Origin: Monosporascus cannonballus
Taxonomy: Eukaryota > Ascomycota > Sordariomycetes > Xylariales
DNA length: 64,000 bases
Reading direction: 5' to 3'
NCBI GenBank assembly: GCA_004154925.1
Contig: QJNS01000078.1
Location: 169,327 to 233,326 of the forward strand
Positions 12,890-24,007 of the stretch are shown piece after piece. The notes under the pieces were generated by a model. That model was not told the origin of the DNA. It made no database searches and saw only the letters and a program-made list of their open reading frames with translations. Numbering within the stretch: the stretch's first letter is position 1; the number at the start of each line of letters is the position of its first letter. The position numbers and the translations under genes were made by a program.

Positions 12890-13930
12890 GCTTATTATGG
12901 AAAAAAGGTTAAACCTTTTAACCCAAAAGGTTAAAAACCTAAAAAAAGAAAATATTCGACTTGCCAAAGAAAAAAAACCGGCTTTTCCGCAGTTTGGCTC
13001 CCCTAGAGGACGAAGCTAAGGAAATGGTTTCCAACCACCTTCGTATAATGCGGAACGACCACAATAATAGAGAATTTCGATTTTGCCATTGTTTAGCGCA
13101 AATCAATTACGAAAAAAAACCGTACTATCTTCTAATTACTACGGAATGCCTAATGTCAAAGGCTATAAACCAACTCCCCTTAAGCCCTATAATGGATTTA
13201 CGGATATAAAAGGATTCCTGGTGCAAGCCAGACTTTACCTTAAATTCTATGAAAATTCTTTAATGGAAAATTATCAAAAAATAATAATTATTTTTTAATT
13301 ACTTACCTGAAAACTTTTTTTGTAATTCGAACTTATTATAAAAAATTACTTATAAAATTATTTTAACGAATCCTTAAATATAATTAATTATATTTTTAGC
13401 AAATATAAATATTTCGAAAAAAATATAAACCTTATTTGGAAATTTAAATAAAAATAATATATAATTAAGTAATTTTATTTCCTTCGCCAAACCAAGTTAA
13501 TATCCGAATATATAACTAAGTTTAACCGTTTAACAATTATTTCGAACCTGTTAAAAAACGCATTATTTTATTTTTATTATAACGGCCTAAAGCTTTAAGT
13601 TAAGGACAAAATATATTTGGAACCCAAGATGGGATCTTTTGTAAAATATATCGATAAGGTTATTATTGCCGACCGCCGTACTTTTAATCGGTACCTCAAG
13701 AAAAAGGGGACCGGCAGACGAAATAATAACAAAAGTATTAATAACCGAATTAAGAAAGATAAAGGCAAATCTTAAAAAAAAAAACAAATATCGCTTCGAA
13801 GAAACCTAAGAAAAACAAATCTAAAGTAAAGTGTTTTAATTATGGCAAAAAAGGGCATTTTAAAAGAAAATGCCGCTTTCCTACAAAAAAGGACTTCAAA
13901 AAAGGAAAAATTCATCAACCCTAGAAAAAA
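12890..13930 (+). pseudogene. E2 gag with zinc knuckle
   Basis: Gag would form the retroelement particle. Open stretches at 12961-13209 and 13083-13298 overlap in different frames; the second contains KPTPLKPYNGFTDIKGFLVQ, which has the character of a gypsy capsid N-terminal segment. At 13832-13873 the translation CFNYGKKGHFKRKC is a CCHC zinc knuckle whose second Cys reads Tyr (TGT to TAT), a direct RIP footprint. The start codon cannot be fixed because of frame breaks. Confidence 0.75.
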
Positions 13931-14899
13931 GTTAGAGTAACTGAACGAAAAATCGACAGTAAGATAAAAGAAAAAGAGAAAAAAATTAGTTCAATTTCTT
14001 TTCAGCTAGAATTTCTTATTGCCATAATTACTTAAATCCAGAGCGATATTCTAAAATACGAGAATTATCCCATTTGCCAGGATTTTAAGGTTAAAACCCG
14101 CAAGTATTATTTAGGATAAACGGCTTTTAGAATAACCATAAAATTAGGATGCCAGTATTATTTTGATTTTTAAAAATGTAAGATGTACATAAAAAACGGT
14201 TAATTTCGACCAAATATTAATAACCATAAACAATTATTTTCGGAGCTTTGCGGGCTTCCAAAATACACCATTTATCAAAAAATACTATCGGTAAATCCTT
14301 ACGACCTGTTACACTTTATTACCTGCTATTTCGACGATTACCTCGTCCATTTCAGAGCCAAGGAAAATAATAATTTTTGGCCTAGATAGAGCGATAAGAT
14401 TCCTACCGAACCAAACGACGAATGCCGATGCATTAAAATTCCCCGATAGCCAGAGTACCCTAAGTCCTGCTACCTATATCTCAAATCAGAACGGAGTCAG
14501 AAAGCCATATCGCAAAAATGCTTATATTACTTTCCGATGTTTTACATCCAATATAAGCTCCTAGATATGGGAACACCCTTTTCGAAAATTTACCTTTCTG
14601 ATCTTATAATTCGGAAAATACAAAACTTAAAAGTGAACTAGGAAAAAAGTCCGATTTTGAAATTTTAATGCAAGTACGGCAAAAAAACATAATTCCGGTA
14701 CAAGAACAATTAATACATTAAGCATGCCGTCAGAAAGGTTTGCGAATGGAAACTTGCTTAAACTAAATAATATTAAAAATTAAAAAATTATAAAGGTTTT
14801 CGAAATTAAGGTACCGAAAAGCCCTAATCTATAAGACCTTATGTAAAGTAATAAAAAAAATGTATAACCAGATCGAGATCTTCCTTTAGTACAGAAACA

Positions 14900-17800
14900 A
14901 AATATTTAAAGCCATAATTAATTCCAGAACAAAAGGTAATTTCATTTTCCCTATAATAACAGAAAAACATCAGATTCTCTGAAAATGCAAATTAAAGTCC
15001 TATAAATTACGTACAGTAAATAGAAATCTGTCCATATACGAAAGTGGACGAATTTTTTGAAAAATTAAGGAATTTTCAGTACAAATTTAAGGATATCAAG
15101 AATGTATTTTGCTGGATATTGCCAACATTTCCGAATACGATATTATCCTAGGAATACCTTAGCTTTATTCCAGTAACTTACGGATTAATTGGAAAAAATA
15201 AATACTTTTTTAGGAAAACGAAATAAAAATATCCAAAAAAAAAACGATCGAGAAATTTGCTATATTATTAAGGAAATACGGATCCTTAATCAAATTTCCA
15301 GAGTACTTCCGGAATATCAAAGATTTAAATAACTATTTAAAAATAGAGAAAATTATAAATTACCGCCATATAATTAATAAAACCATCGGATATTTATTAA
15401 AAAGGAATATCACTTTAAGCTTCATAAGATCTACTATATAAACCCAGAAAAATCGAAAACGTTATGGAAAAGCATATAACTTAATTTAAAAAGAAAATAT
15501 ATTTAACTTTTTAATTCTTTTGCTAAATATCCCGTTCTTATGGTACCAAAAATTAAGGATGGTAAACAAAAAATTAATAAAAACAGAAACCTTATTTACC
15601 GGAAAATAATTAACTACAAATAGTTAAACGATATTATAATCAAAAACGGATATCCCTTAATATTTATGAACATTTTAAAGGAAAATGCTAGCAAAGCTAA
15701 ATGGTTTACGACATTTAACGTTTATAATGGCTATTACCGTATCCGAATAACTAAAGGAAAAAAATAAAAAACGGTATTTAAAACGGTATATGGATTTTAC
15801 GAATACAAAGTGATGCCGATGGGATTTACTAATGCTCCCGTTAATTTCCAAAGCCTGGTTATAACTATTTTTAGATAATTTTTGGACAAGTTCGTATTTG
15901 TCTACCTCGACGACATCCTCATTTATTTCGAAACCCTGAAAAAGCACAAAAAACATATGGCCTAGATGCTTAGAACTTTAAATAAAGCAAAGATTCGAGT
16001 TAACCCTGCCAAAAACGTATAACATACTTAGAAACTAAACTTTCTAGAATATATACTTACTCCTAGTCAAATATAAATTTAACGATTTAAAATGGAAACA
16101 GTTAAAGATTAACCCATTCCTAATAAGGCGACTATTATTAATATCCGATAAATTTTAGGATTTACGGATTACGTACGTAACCTAATTAAGGGATACGGAA
16201 ACATAATTAGGCCGTTAACGAAACTTATTACCAAGAAGTACGTAAAAAAAATTTTGAACTTCCAAAAAATACAAAAAAAAAACGTTTTAAGTATTAAAAG
16301 ATGCAATTACCGATAAACCCATAATAAGATTACCTAACGCAAACAAAAGAAAACGCCTAAAAACGGATGCTTTAAATTATGTACTAGGTGCCGTCTTAAA
16401 ATAACTAAAGGATAACGGCAAATGGTACCCAGTGGCATATTATTTAAAAGCATTCCGAAATGCAGAATTCAAATACCTAATCTACGATAAAGAATTACTG
16501 GCGATCATTAACGCTCTTAAAAAATAAGAACTTTTCCTTAATGGAACAAAGGAACGCTTCGATATTTACTTTAACCACAAAAACCTTATTCGATTCATAA
16601 AAAGTTAAGAACTGAATAAACGACATAAAAATGGATAATTTTTTTTATCCAGATTCAACTTTAGGATATACCATATTAAGGGAAAAAAAAACATTTAAGC
16701 AGATATTTTTAATCGTTAAGAAAATTATGATTTTAAAATCCCCAAAAAAATAAGTAAATGCTATAATATAATAAAGACGGCATTATACAGTTATGCGAGA
16801 TAATAAAGAAACCGACGTCAGAACTTTTGATACGATTCCGGAATTCCTACGATACGGAAAAACAGAAAAAATTTAACAGCTAAAAAAATAACCAAAAAAT
16901 CAGCTATTATACCATAGCAAAATTTATGTTCCCAAGGATTAATAAAAAAATTTGTAAAGGAATTCCATAAAGATCTATTACACGGATATCAAGGAATTTT
17001 CAAAATTATTAAACGATTACAAAAAAAGTATAATTTTTCAGAACTACGCCGGATGGTCACAAAGATAATCAAAGACTATAACGTTTGTAATAAGGCAAAA
17101 ACAGCCCGCTATAAGCCTTATAGACTGTTGCAACCCACTGAAATTCCAGATAAGATATAGAATACCATAACTTAGGACTTTATCCTTAGCTTACCTTTAT
17201 CTAAAGATCCAGTCACTAGAATCGAATACGACGGAATATAGGTAATTGTTAATAAATTTACCAAATATGGGTATTTTTTACTTTTTAAAGAAAACGTAAT
17301 AGCAAATTAATTAGCTTATGCCTTTATTAAACATTACCTTAAAAATATGGAATACCAGAAAAAATTATTTCCGATAAAAATTGACTTTTTATTTTAAAAT
17401 TTAGCACTAGCTTTTTTAAATAAATTGGTGCCAAACTCAAATTCTTAATAGCATATTATCCTTAAACGGATAGCCAAACCGAAAAATTGAACCAGACCTT
17501 GGAATAATATTTTTGAAACTATATTAATTACTAACAAAATAACTGGGTAAAGCTTTTACCATTGGCACAAATCGCCTATAACACATCTGTTAATAAAAAT
17601 ATGGGTATATCTCTTTATATAGCTATGTACAGACGTAACGCAAAAACGGAACGTCCTAAATAACCACTTAATAGGGCACCAAAAATTATTACGATTGCCC
17701 CAAAAGCAAAAATATTAATAACAAAGATTAAAACGATCCAAATTCGTTTTTAAAATAAATTACAATTCTTTTAATAGCAAATATCTCAGTATTACAATAA

Positions 17801-18240
17801 AAAAAGAATAAAGGGACCAATTTTAGCAAAAAAGACAAAGTTTATTTGTTACGCCAAAAACAAAACGCGACCTTAAACATCTTATAAATTAAAATAAAAA
17901 AACCTAACGATAAACTTAATTTCAAAAAACTTAACTTATTTAAAATTAATAAAATTATTTTTAAAACTAATTATCGATTATCGTTACCTAAGAACATAAA
18001 GATATATCCCGTTCTCTATATTTCCTAACTTAAATTAGCACTTAAAAACGCCCTATTAGAAATAAGGTTAAAAATCGAAAAAGATAATAACAAATACGAA
18101 ATTAAACGAATACTGGATTCCAGAATAATTAAAAATCAAATCCAATACTTAATCAAATAGGAAGGATATTTATACAAAGAAAATTTATGGAAACCATTTA
18201 AATATTTAACGAACGTAATGAACTTAGTTAAGACGTTCTA
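14900..18240 (+). pseudogene. E2 pol: protease, RT, RNase H, integrase, chromodomain
   Basis: Protease at 14917-14946 reads INSRTKGNFIF; the family motif would be IDSGA, so three G-to-A changes hit Asp, Gly and Ala. Reverse transcriptase: [13 protein letters not shown] (15813-15851) and VYLDDILIY (about 15900-15926) are intact. RNase H: KTDALNYVLGAVL near 16360. Integrase: the His region FHKDLLHGYQG (about 16955) and Cys region DYNVCNKAK (about 17090) of the HHCC domain; core pieces DFILSLPLSKDP near 17175, GIPEKIISDKN near 17350, and TDSQTEKLNQTLE near 17470. Chromodomain: ILDSRIIKNQIQYLIK-stop-EGYLYKENLWKPF at about 18115-18205, where TAG replaces the usual Trp. Chromodomains of such elements guide integration to heterochromatin. 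The element is dead through stops. Confidence 0.88.
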
Positions 18241-18653
18241 CCGCCAGAATCCTGACCGACCGTTTCCAATATGGCCAAGGTCGCAGGCGATAACGGTTCC
18301 CCGTTCAAATCTAAACCTTCGGCGTTCCAGTCGAAAGAAATAAACGCCTCGGTTATGGCGCTTATCTCTAAAATAAGCTGCGCTTATTCCGTTTCCATAC
18401 GCCGTCATTCCTTCTCCATTTTTTCTCGTTCCTTTAATTAATCCAATTCGTAACCCTCGAAAAACAGTTGTAACCTTTTTTCCTTTAAAATATTTTCTTG
18501 GTAACGTAAGCGTTGCAATTTATTTTTATTTTTATTTTTTTTAAATATTTCCTTTTGAAAATTTCGCTGCAGCTTTACGAGCTCGTTTTTAGCGGCGTAA
18601 CGTTCCCTTTGAAAACGATCGCGTTCAGAACTAATGTTTTCTAACGAAAACAT
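18236..18653 (-). pseudogene. Antisense coiled-coil ORF in the E2 3' region
   Basis: On the strand opposite to pol, a 71-codon open frame (18438-18653, starting MFSLENISSERDRFQRERY) is rich in Lys, Glu, Gln and Leu and would form a coiled coil. After its stop the same frame continues with LKEREKMEKE, RRMETE, AQLILEISAITEAFISFDW and SPATLAILETVGQDSGGRT, interrupted only by TAA, TGA and TAA codons that each fit a single C-to-T change from CAA or CGA. The continuation overlaps the tail of the chromodomain frame. Position just upstream of the 3' LTR, long frame coherence and residue bias suggest a former antisense gene carried by the element rather than chance. Function unknown. Confidence 0.45.
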
Positions 18654-18952
18654 AATAATCGTTATTCCGTTACAGTAACGTTAACAACAAATATAATAGT
18701 AATAACTTGGAATGCTTTCCGTTATAAAACATTTAAACTTTCCGGATAAAAAGTAATTAAAACAAAATAATACCTTAAACCCAAATTTGAAAATATAATT
18801 AGACCGGTTATTGCAAATCTGACGCTAATTCGTACGGGATTAGCATATCGATTTTTTTGCCCGACCCGCCATGGTAAATTAACAACAAGGAAAAACAATT
18901 TTCAATTGGAAAAAAGAAATATTTACCTTTTTATCTTTGGGACAAAAATCCT

Positions 18953-18965
18953 GAAAAAAGGAGAA
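18953..18965 (+). other. E2 polypurine tract
   Basis: GAAAAAAGGAGAA lies three bases before the 3' LTR, the expected place of the plus-strand primer for reverse transcription. Confidence 0.7.
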
Positions 18966-18968
18966 TAA

Positions 18969-19390
18969 TATTACGGATCCCTAAACGGACCCGTTCTGGA
19001 AGCCTTAAAGTTATAAGAATAAAAAAGCTTTACACTTTAAGTCACGTAACTTAAAGTAATTTAACTAATTTATTAAATCATATAAATCATTATAATCTGG
19101 GTGATTTAACAGATCCAAAAGATCAGTATCACACCGGTAAGGTAAAAGGAAATATAAAACTTCAAATTTCCTATATAAATAATTACTTATTTAATTTCGC
19201 TCCTTAGCTATCAATCTAAGTTCTCAATTAAAAAGGCAACTGCACCGTTCTTTAATTAAGGGAAAAGTTTTTAAATCTCTTTAACGAATAAACTCTTAAA
19301 TCATTCTTCGCCCTATTGTTACCTACAAATCAAGACCCCATTTCGGATACTGCTCATACCTCCAGGTGGATGTATGACAGGTTCGTTACA
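18969..19390 (+). repeat. E2 3' LTR (422 bp)
   Basis: Same length as the 5' LTR with no gaps. It starts TATTACGG (TG to TA) and ends TTCGTTACA, followed by the GATAA duplication at 19391-19395. Confidence 0.93.
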
Positions 19391-19395
19391 GATAA

Positions 19396-22300
19396 CGACT
19401 TATTCGAATTTTTCGAAATATTACGAGCTTTAGTTATATGACGGGAATCGGTAAACCTTTTTTTAGACAAACGCTAAAGGGAACCGCCATTAAAGTTGTA
19501 AAGAACCTTATAATTTAATTTATAAATATTTAATTTGATTTTCGAGTTTTTTATAAAACGCGTTCGAAAGTTTTTGAATTAATTATTTTTAAATATATCA
19601 TTATGCTTATTAATTAACCCGATATAATTTTTATAAGTATTTTCCGCGAAGCCAGAAAAAGTTATATATTCGAAAAATGAAAATATCCCGTAATTTATAA
19701 GTAATTTAGAAATGTAATAGCATTTTTTATAAAGTTCGTAAAATACCAGATTAGGTATTCCGAAAACCTAAATAAATAGCTTATTTACGTATCGAAAGTC
19801 CTTAATAAAATATACCATAAGTTAACTCAAAAGATTAGCGTAAGTAACCTCGATAAATACGGCTTTTATCTCGGACTTATTTTTAAAAAGCAGTATTTTA
19901 GTAATCGACAACTAGGCGTTAATAATTTCTTAAAAATTGGTATCGGTAATTCGCTATATTAAAAACTGAGCAGTAATAGAATTAAAAATAAACGAAATAA
20001 ATATTACTTTAAGTATTTATTATTAATCAGGATAAAATAGGTTACGAGAAGAAAAAGAGCTCATTTTAAAATATTTAGAAATAATATAAATAATAATTAC
20101 GTTATTATTCTAAATATTGATAATATGTTGGAATATAAAAAAAATATTAATAAAAGTTTGATCTATTAATATTAATAAATGGACTAAGAACTTAGTTGAT
20201 AATTCTTAAACCTGAAAAAATCGATACATTTGAGGATAACGAAAGTCTTTTAATATTAATATTAAATATTAGCGTTACTGATCCGTAATTCTTAGAGAAT
20301 TGCTTGACGATGCCTAAAATTGAAAAAGCTGCCAGATTATTTTCAATAAATTAATATATCTTTTATTAAAAATAATAAGGTTTAGGCAGAAATAAATTAT
20401 TTATAACTAGAATTTCAACAGGAAAATAATTATTACCTTTAGTAATATTGCGGAATCGATATTTAAAAAAATTTAATTCGGGTGTAAAAGCCTAATAATA
20501 CATAGAATATTGGCTTTTACAAATATGAAAGACGTTAATTAAAGGCTTACTGCTGCGTTAAAATTAAGGAGCCAAAAGTTTGTTTACCTTACAAATGGAA
20601 AGTTTAACGAGTATAAGATATTTTAAAAATTTAAGGATATAATAACGGTATGTCAAAAAACGATCGAAATTTTGGAGATTTTAATTATATCGAATTTAAC
20701 CGTTTCTAATAATATCGGAAATATTATTCTTAATTAACGGATAGCTTATTTACTTAACCAGTTTTTTAAGATCCGTATTAATACGGAAACCCTGACGTTT
20801 GAAAAGTTTTAAGAATTTGGGAATACTTAAGATAAACCGATTAAATATGCTAAATAAAAGGGAAAATATATAGAGATATAAATATCGATATACGTAAATA
20901 AAAGATAAATATTATTAATAAAAGAATAAGAGAGTATGAAAATTAAAACCTAATAAAATATAAAAATAGTAACGTCTACAAGTAATTATTCGAAGATAAT
21001 AATAATATACTGTATTTTTCTTAATAATATCAGATAAAAGTTTTCTGGAATTTTTTCGACGTATTAAAATCTTTTTAAAAAGATAATTAAGAGTAATAAG
21101 TATTAATTAATTGCTATTAACTTTTATTATTATTATTAAATACTTTTTAAAACTATATTAATTTCATAGTTTATTAATTATATCTTGTATTTATTTACTT
21201 ATATTAAGATTTCTTATTTATTATATACCCGGATCCTATTAAATTTATCATAGTATTTATATTACCGAAAAAGCAATTTCAAAAACCGATTTAAAATAAT
21301 TTTAAGCCAGACGCTCAAAAAATAAATTAATTTAGGTTTGGTAAATTAAATAAAGCTGCAAATATTAAGATTTTGGAGATATCAAAATTTGAGAAAATGC
21401 TGAAAAAGTTATACGGCCATATTTTATCTTATGTTCCCATATTCCGTTTTAATCGAAAAGTTAATTTAATCGGTTAATACTTATTACTTTATATAATGAA
21501 GAAAAAAGTTACCCTTAGGATTATTTTGGAATGTAATCAGATTTCGAAAATAATCCGGACTTATAGCATAATGTTATATCTATATTATTTTGAAAAATTA
21601 TTATTCTTATTACCGATAAGGAATACTTCCGATAAAAAATATTACGGCATTAATATACGTATTTTCGCGCGGGGCCATAAACAGTAAACTAATATATATT
21701 CTTAAAGCCGGTCGTTTTATTACTTAAAGATATTATTTATTACTAGATAAAAAAATTAATATCTGCGATTCGAATTTTAATTATATTTGGACGATAATTT
21801 ACGATATTATTCGTATTAATAAAATTAAAAGATATAAATATTAGGTTAGCCTTTTAAATACCCGATCAAAACGTACCCTTATAATATTCGATAGTACCTC
21901 TTTAAATAATCGAATTAGAAAAATATTAAAACTTTAACGACAAAAATAGAAATAAGTTAATTTTAACAATTTACCTGTATATATTAATAAAGTTAGGATT
22001 CTTAAATAATATTTTAAGTAAACACAAGGTATTTAAGTGGCTTATTTATTTTATGTTATTATATAGGAACCTGGTTTATAAAAAATAAAAAAACTGATTT
22101 TAAATAAAGAATAACAATTAGTCGAAAAAATAAAAAAAAGATTAAAACATACCTGGGTTTACATAATATATATCATGACGAAAACGTATTTAAAGGATTT
22201 TAGTCTAATAAACGTTTATTACTTATTTTTGAAAAGTTTCCGGATTTTTCTTTATTTTCCGACCAGGATGTTCGCATATTTTATTAACCTCAAAATGGCC

Positions 22301-22731
22301 TTACGTTAATACGCAAATTACATAGGAATATTAAAACAGAATATATATTTCGTTTGCTAATTGATAATTAACGTACCCGAGTTATACTAGGAGGAACTTA
22401 TAAGACCCCGTATTAATATATAGGAAATATATATTAAACTGCTGGGAAATAACCAAAACTCTACTTTGTCCCAAGGTGGCCAAGCAGAAAAATTTACAAA
22501 AAATCGATTAACAATGAATAATTAGAAGATAAAATTTAAAAAAACAAAGAAAAACGTTTTAACGTAAGGAATTAACTAAAAAACGAGATCGGAATCTTGA
22601 ACTAAAAATATTGAAGAATATATTACGTCGAAGAAAAAAGGATTAATCAATAAGGATATAAATATAATATATTTATTATGGCGTAAGGTTATCGTTATTT
22701 CTTATAATAGAACGAGGACGTTTTCTATTGT
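19396..22731 (+). pseudogene. E1 extra region between integrase and 3' LTR
   Basis: About 3.3 kb separate the E2 insertion point, already past the integrase, from the E1 3' LTR. It is too long for an ordinary tail. The first kilobase has a readable frame (RQTLKGTAIKVVKN near 19467, KVLNKIYHKLTQKISVSNL near 19800, YGFYLGLIFKKQYFSNRQLG near 19860) with stops that fit RIP. LKGTA-x-K-x-x-x-N faintly resembles a gag capsid motif. Another open piece is 21496-21687. The same region exists in E3 (minus strand): about 20880-20950 matches 34930-35000 and 22050-22300 matches 33700-33930. It is therefore a family trait, an additional ORF or a displaced gag; its function is not recognised. Confidence 0.55.
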
Positions 22732-22744
22732 AAGAAAAAAGGTT

Positions 22745-23021
22745 TGAAATAAGGCGGGGTGTTATACTCATAATCAGGTTTGGCTGATTAGAAAGCCCGA
22801 GTTTCGCATATATATTAAGAAGTTCTTTTTCGCCATGGATTTAACCCTTAGATATTATTAGCCACCATTACCATTTAGTATGTTTTCTGTCACTTTAGAA
22901 GTTCAATACCAGTAATATTATCGGATTCAGTTCTTCATTTCGACAGTCCTATTTCGTACCGTGACATAAAATAGTTACCCGTACTGAGATTAAGACCAAT
23001 TCTCCCCTCGACCCCATTTCA
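22745..23021 (+). repeat. E1 3' LTR (277 bp)
   Basis: Pairs with 4168-4442. It is preceded by the purine tract AAGAAAAAAGG (22732-22742) and followed by TTAT at 23022-23025. Confidence 0.85.
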
Positions 23022-23025
23022 TTAT

Positions 23026-23682
23026 ATTATGCGCATTTTGATTAATAGAGTTTATAATAAGTTTGTTAATAATGTTTTTTAGCCTTTTTAAATATTTACG
23101 TTTAATTAAAGTTTTTAGGCGTTTTTTAGTTATATAGAAATTATAAAAACTTTTATATTTAATTTTTAATTTTAAATAACATTATATTTAAATTAATTAA
23201 ATGTAAAATATTTGTTTATTAATTTATTTAGCGAAAGGATAAAAAGTCTATTTTGTAAAAAAGATTTATAACAAACATTTTATTTCTAGTATTAATAATT
23301 TAAAAAATTAGTTTTTTAATATGTATATTCGCATATTTCGAAAAATAAAATTTAAAAATAATGCGGATAGGCTTTGGCAAATTATTAAGCAATATTTAAT
23401 AAATTTTAGCGTTTACGTTATAATCTAATTTATAGTTCGTTATTTTTAAATATGACGCCTTTTTAATTATTTAAATTGTTTTTAATAATTATTTATAATT
23501 TTAAACATAAAGTTAAATTATTATCGTATAAACGTTTAACTTTTAATTTCGGTTTTTTAGTTTTATATTTTATTTAATTAATAGTTAAGTTAATTAAAAA
23601 AGTTTATTATTATTTTAAATCGACTTTTTCGTTATGTTTTACCTGGAGTAAATTTTGAAAACATTTGTATTATATTTTGGTA
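23026..23682. other. AT-rich DNA on the right of E1
   Basis: Continuation of the sequence E1 inserted into, up to the pogo element A1. It is heavily RIPped with no open frame. Minus-strand reading gives short protein-like pieces, but no family is recognisable. Confidence 0.45.
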
Positions 23683-24007
23683 ACGTCTCGGACAAGCTCA
23701 CCGGATAAACAACTCACCGGATAGTTTTTGGCACCTCTCGATAACAAATTCAAATTAATAAACTATAACATCTTAAAATAACACAAATTAATCAGATTCT
23801 TTTTCGTTAGATATATCTACAACCTTTTTACAAATACGCGCATTATGTCCGGGCTTATCGCAAACGCCATATTTCGGCTTTTTCGTCTTAACCTTTTTAT
23901 TGTAAGATAATGAACAGCTGTGAGCTGGGTGAGGTGATCTCCGACCAGTCGCAGAGCGTACCCCCAAGAAGTAAGTGTATTAGGTTACTTCCATCTTGTG
24001 ACGGCTA

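Larger units (their letters stand above)
12082..19390 (+). mobile_element. E2: 7.3 kb chromodomain-bearing Ty3/gypsy element nested in E1
   Basis: LTRs 12082-12503 and 18969-19390 are both exactly 422 bp, start TG (TA in the RIPped right copy) and end TTCGTTACA, and differ only by transitions. A perfect 5-bp duplication GATAA flanks the element and a purine tract GAAAAAAGGAGAA (18953-18965) precedes the 3' LTR. Gag, zinc knuckle, protease, reverse transcriptase, RNase H, integrase and a chromodomain follow in the order of fungal chromoviruses. It inserted into E1 downstream of the E1 integrase. It is less RIPped than E1, so motifs remain readable, but every domain carries stops or lost catalytic residues. 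Confidence 0.93.
4168..23021 (+). mobile_element. E1: 11.5 kb Ty3/gypsy retrotransposon, RIPped, split by E2
   Basis: LTRs at 4168-4442 and 22745-23021 are 275 and 277 bp and differ mostly by C/T and G/A. Both begin TGAAGTGGGG or its RIPped form and end CCCCATTTCA or TTTTA. TTAT flanks both ends and a purine tract AAGAAAAAAGG lies just before the 3' LTR. Removing E2 and its duplication leaves about 11.54 kb. Order on the plus strand: 5' region, protease, reverse transcriptase, RNase H, integrase, then about 3.3 kb of extra sequence before the 3' LTR. A second copy, E3, is present inverted at 32966-52617 and matches at both ends and several internal points. All frames carry stops, so the element is dead. 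Confidence 0.85.
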
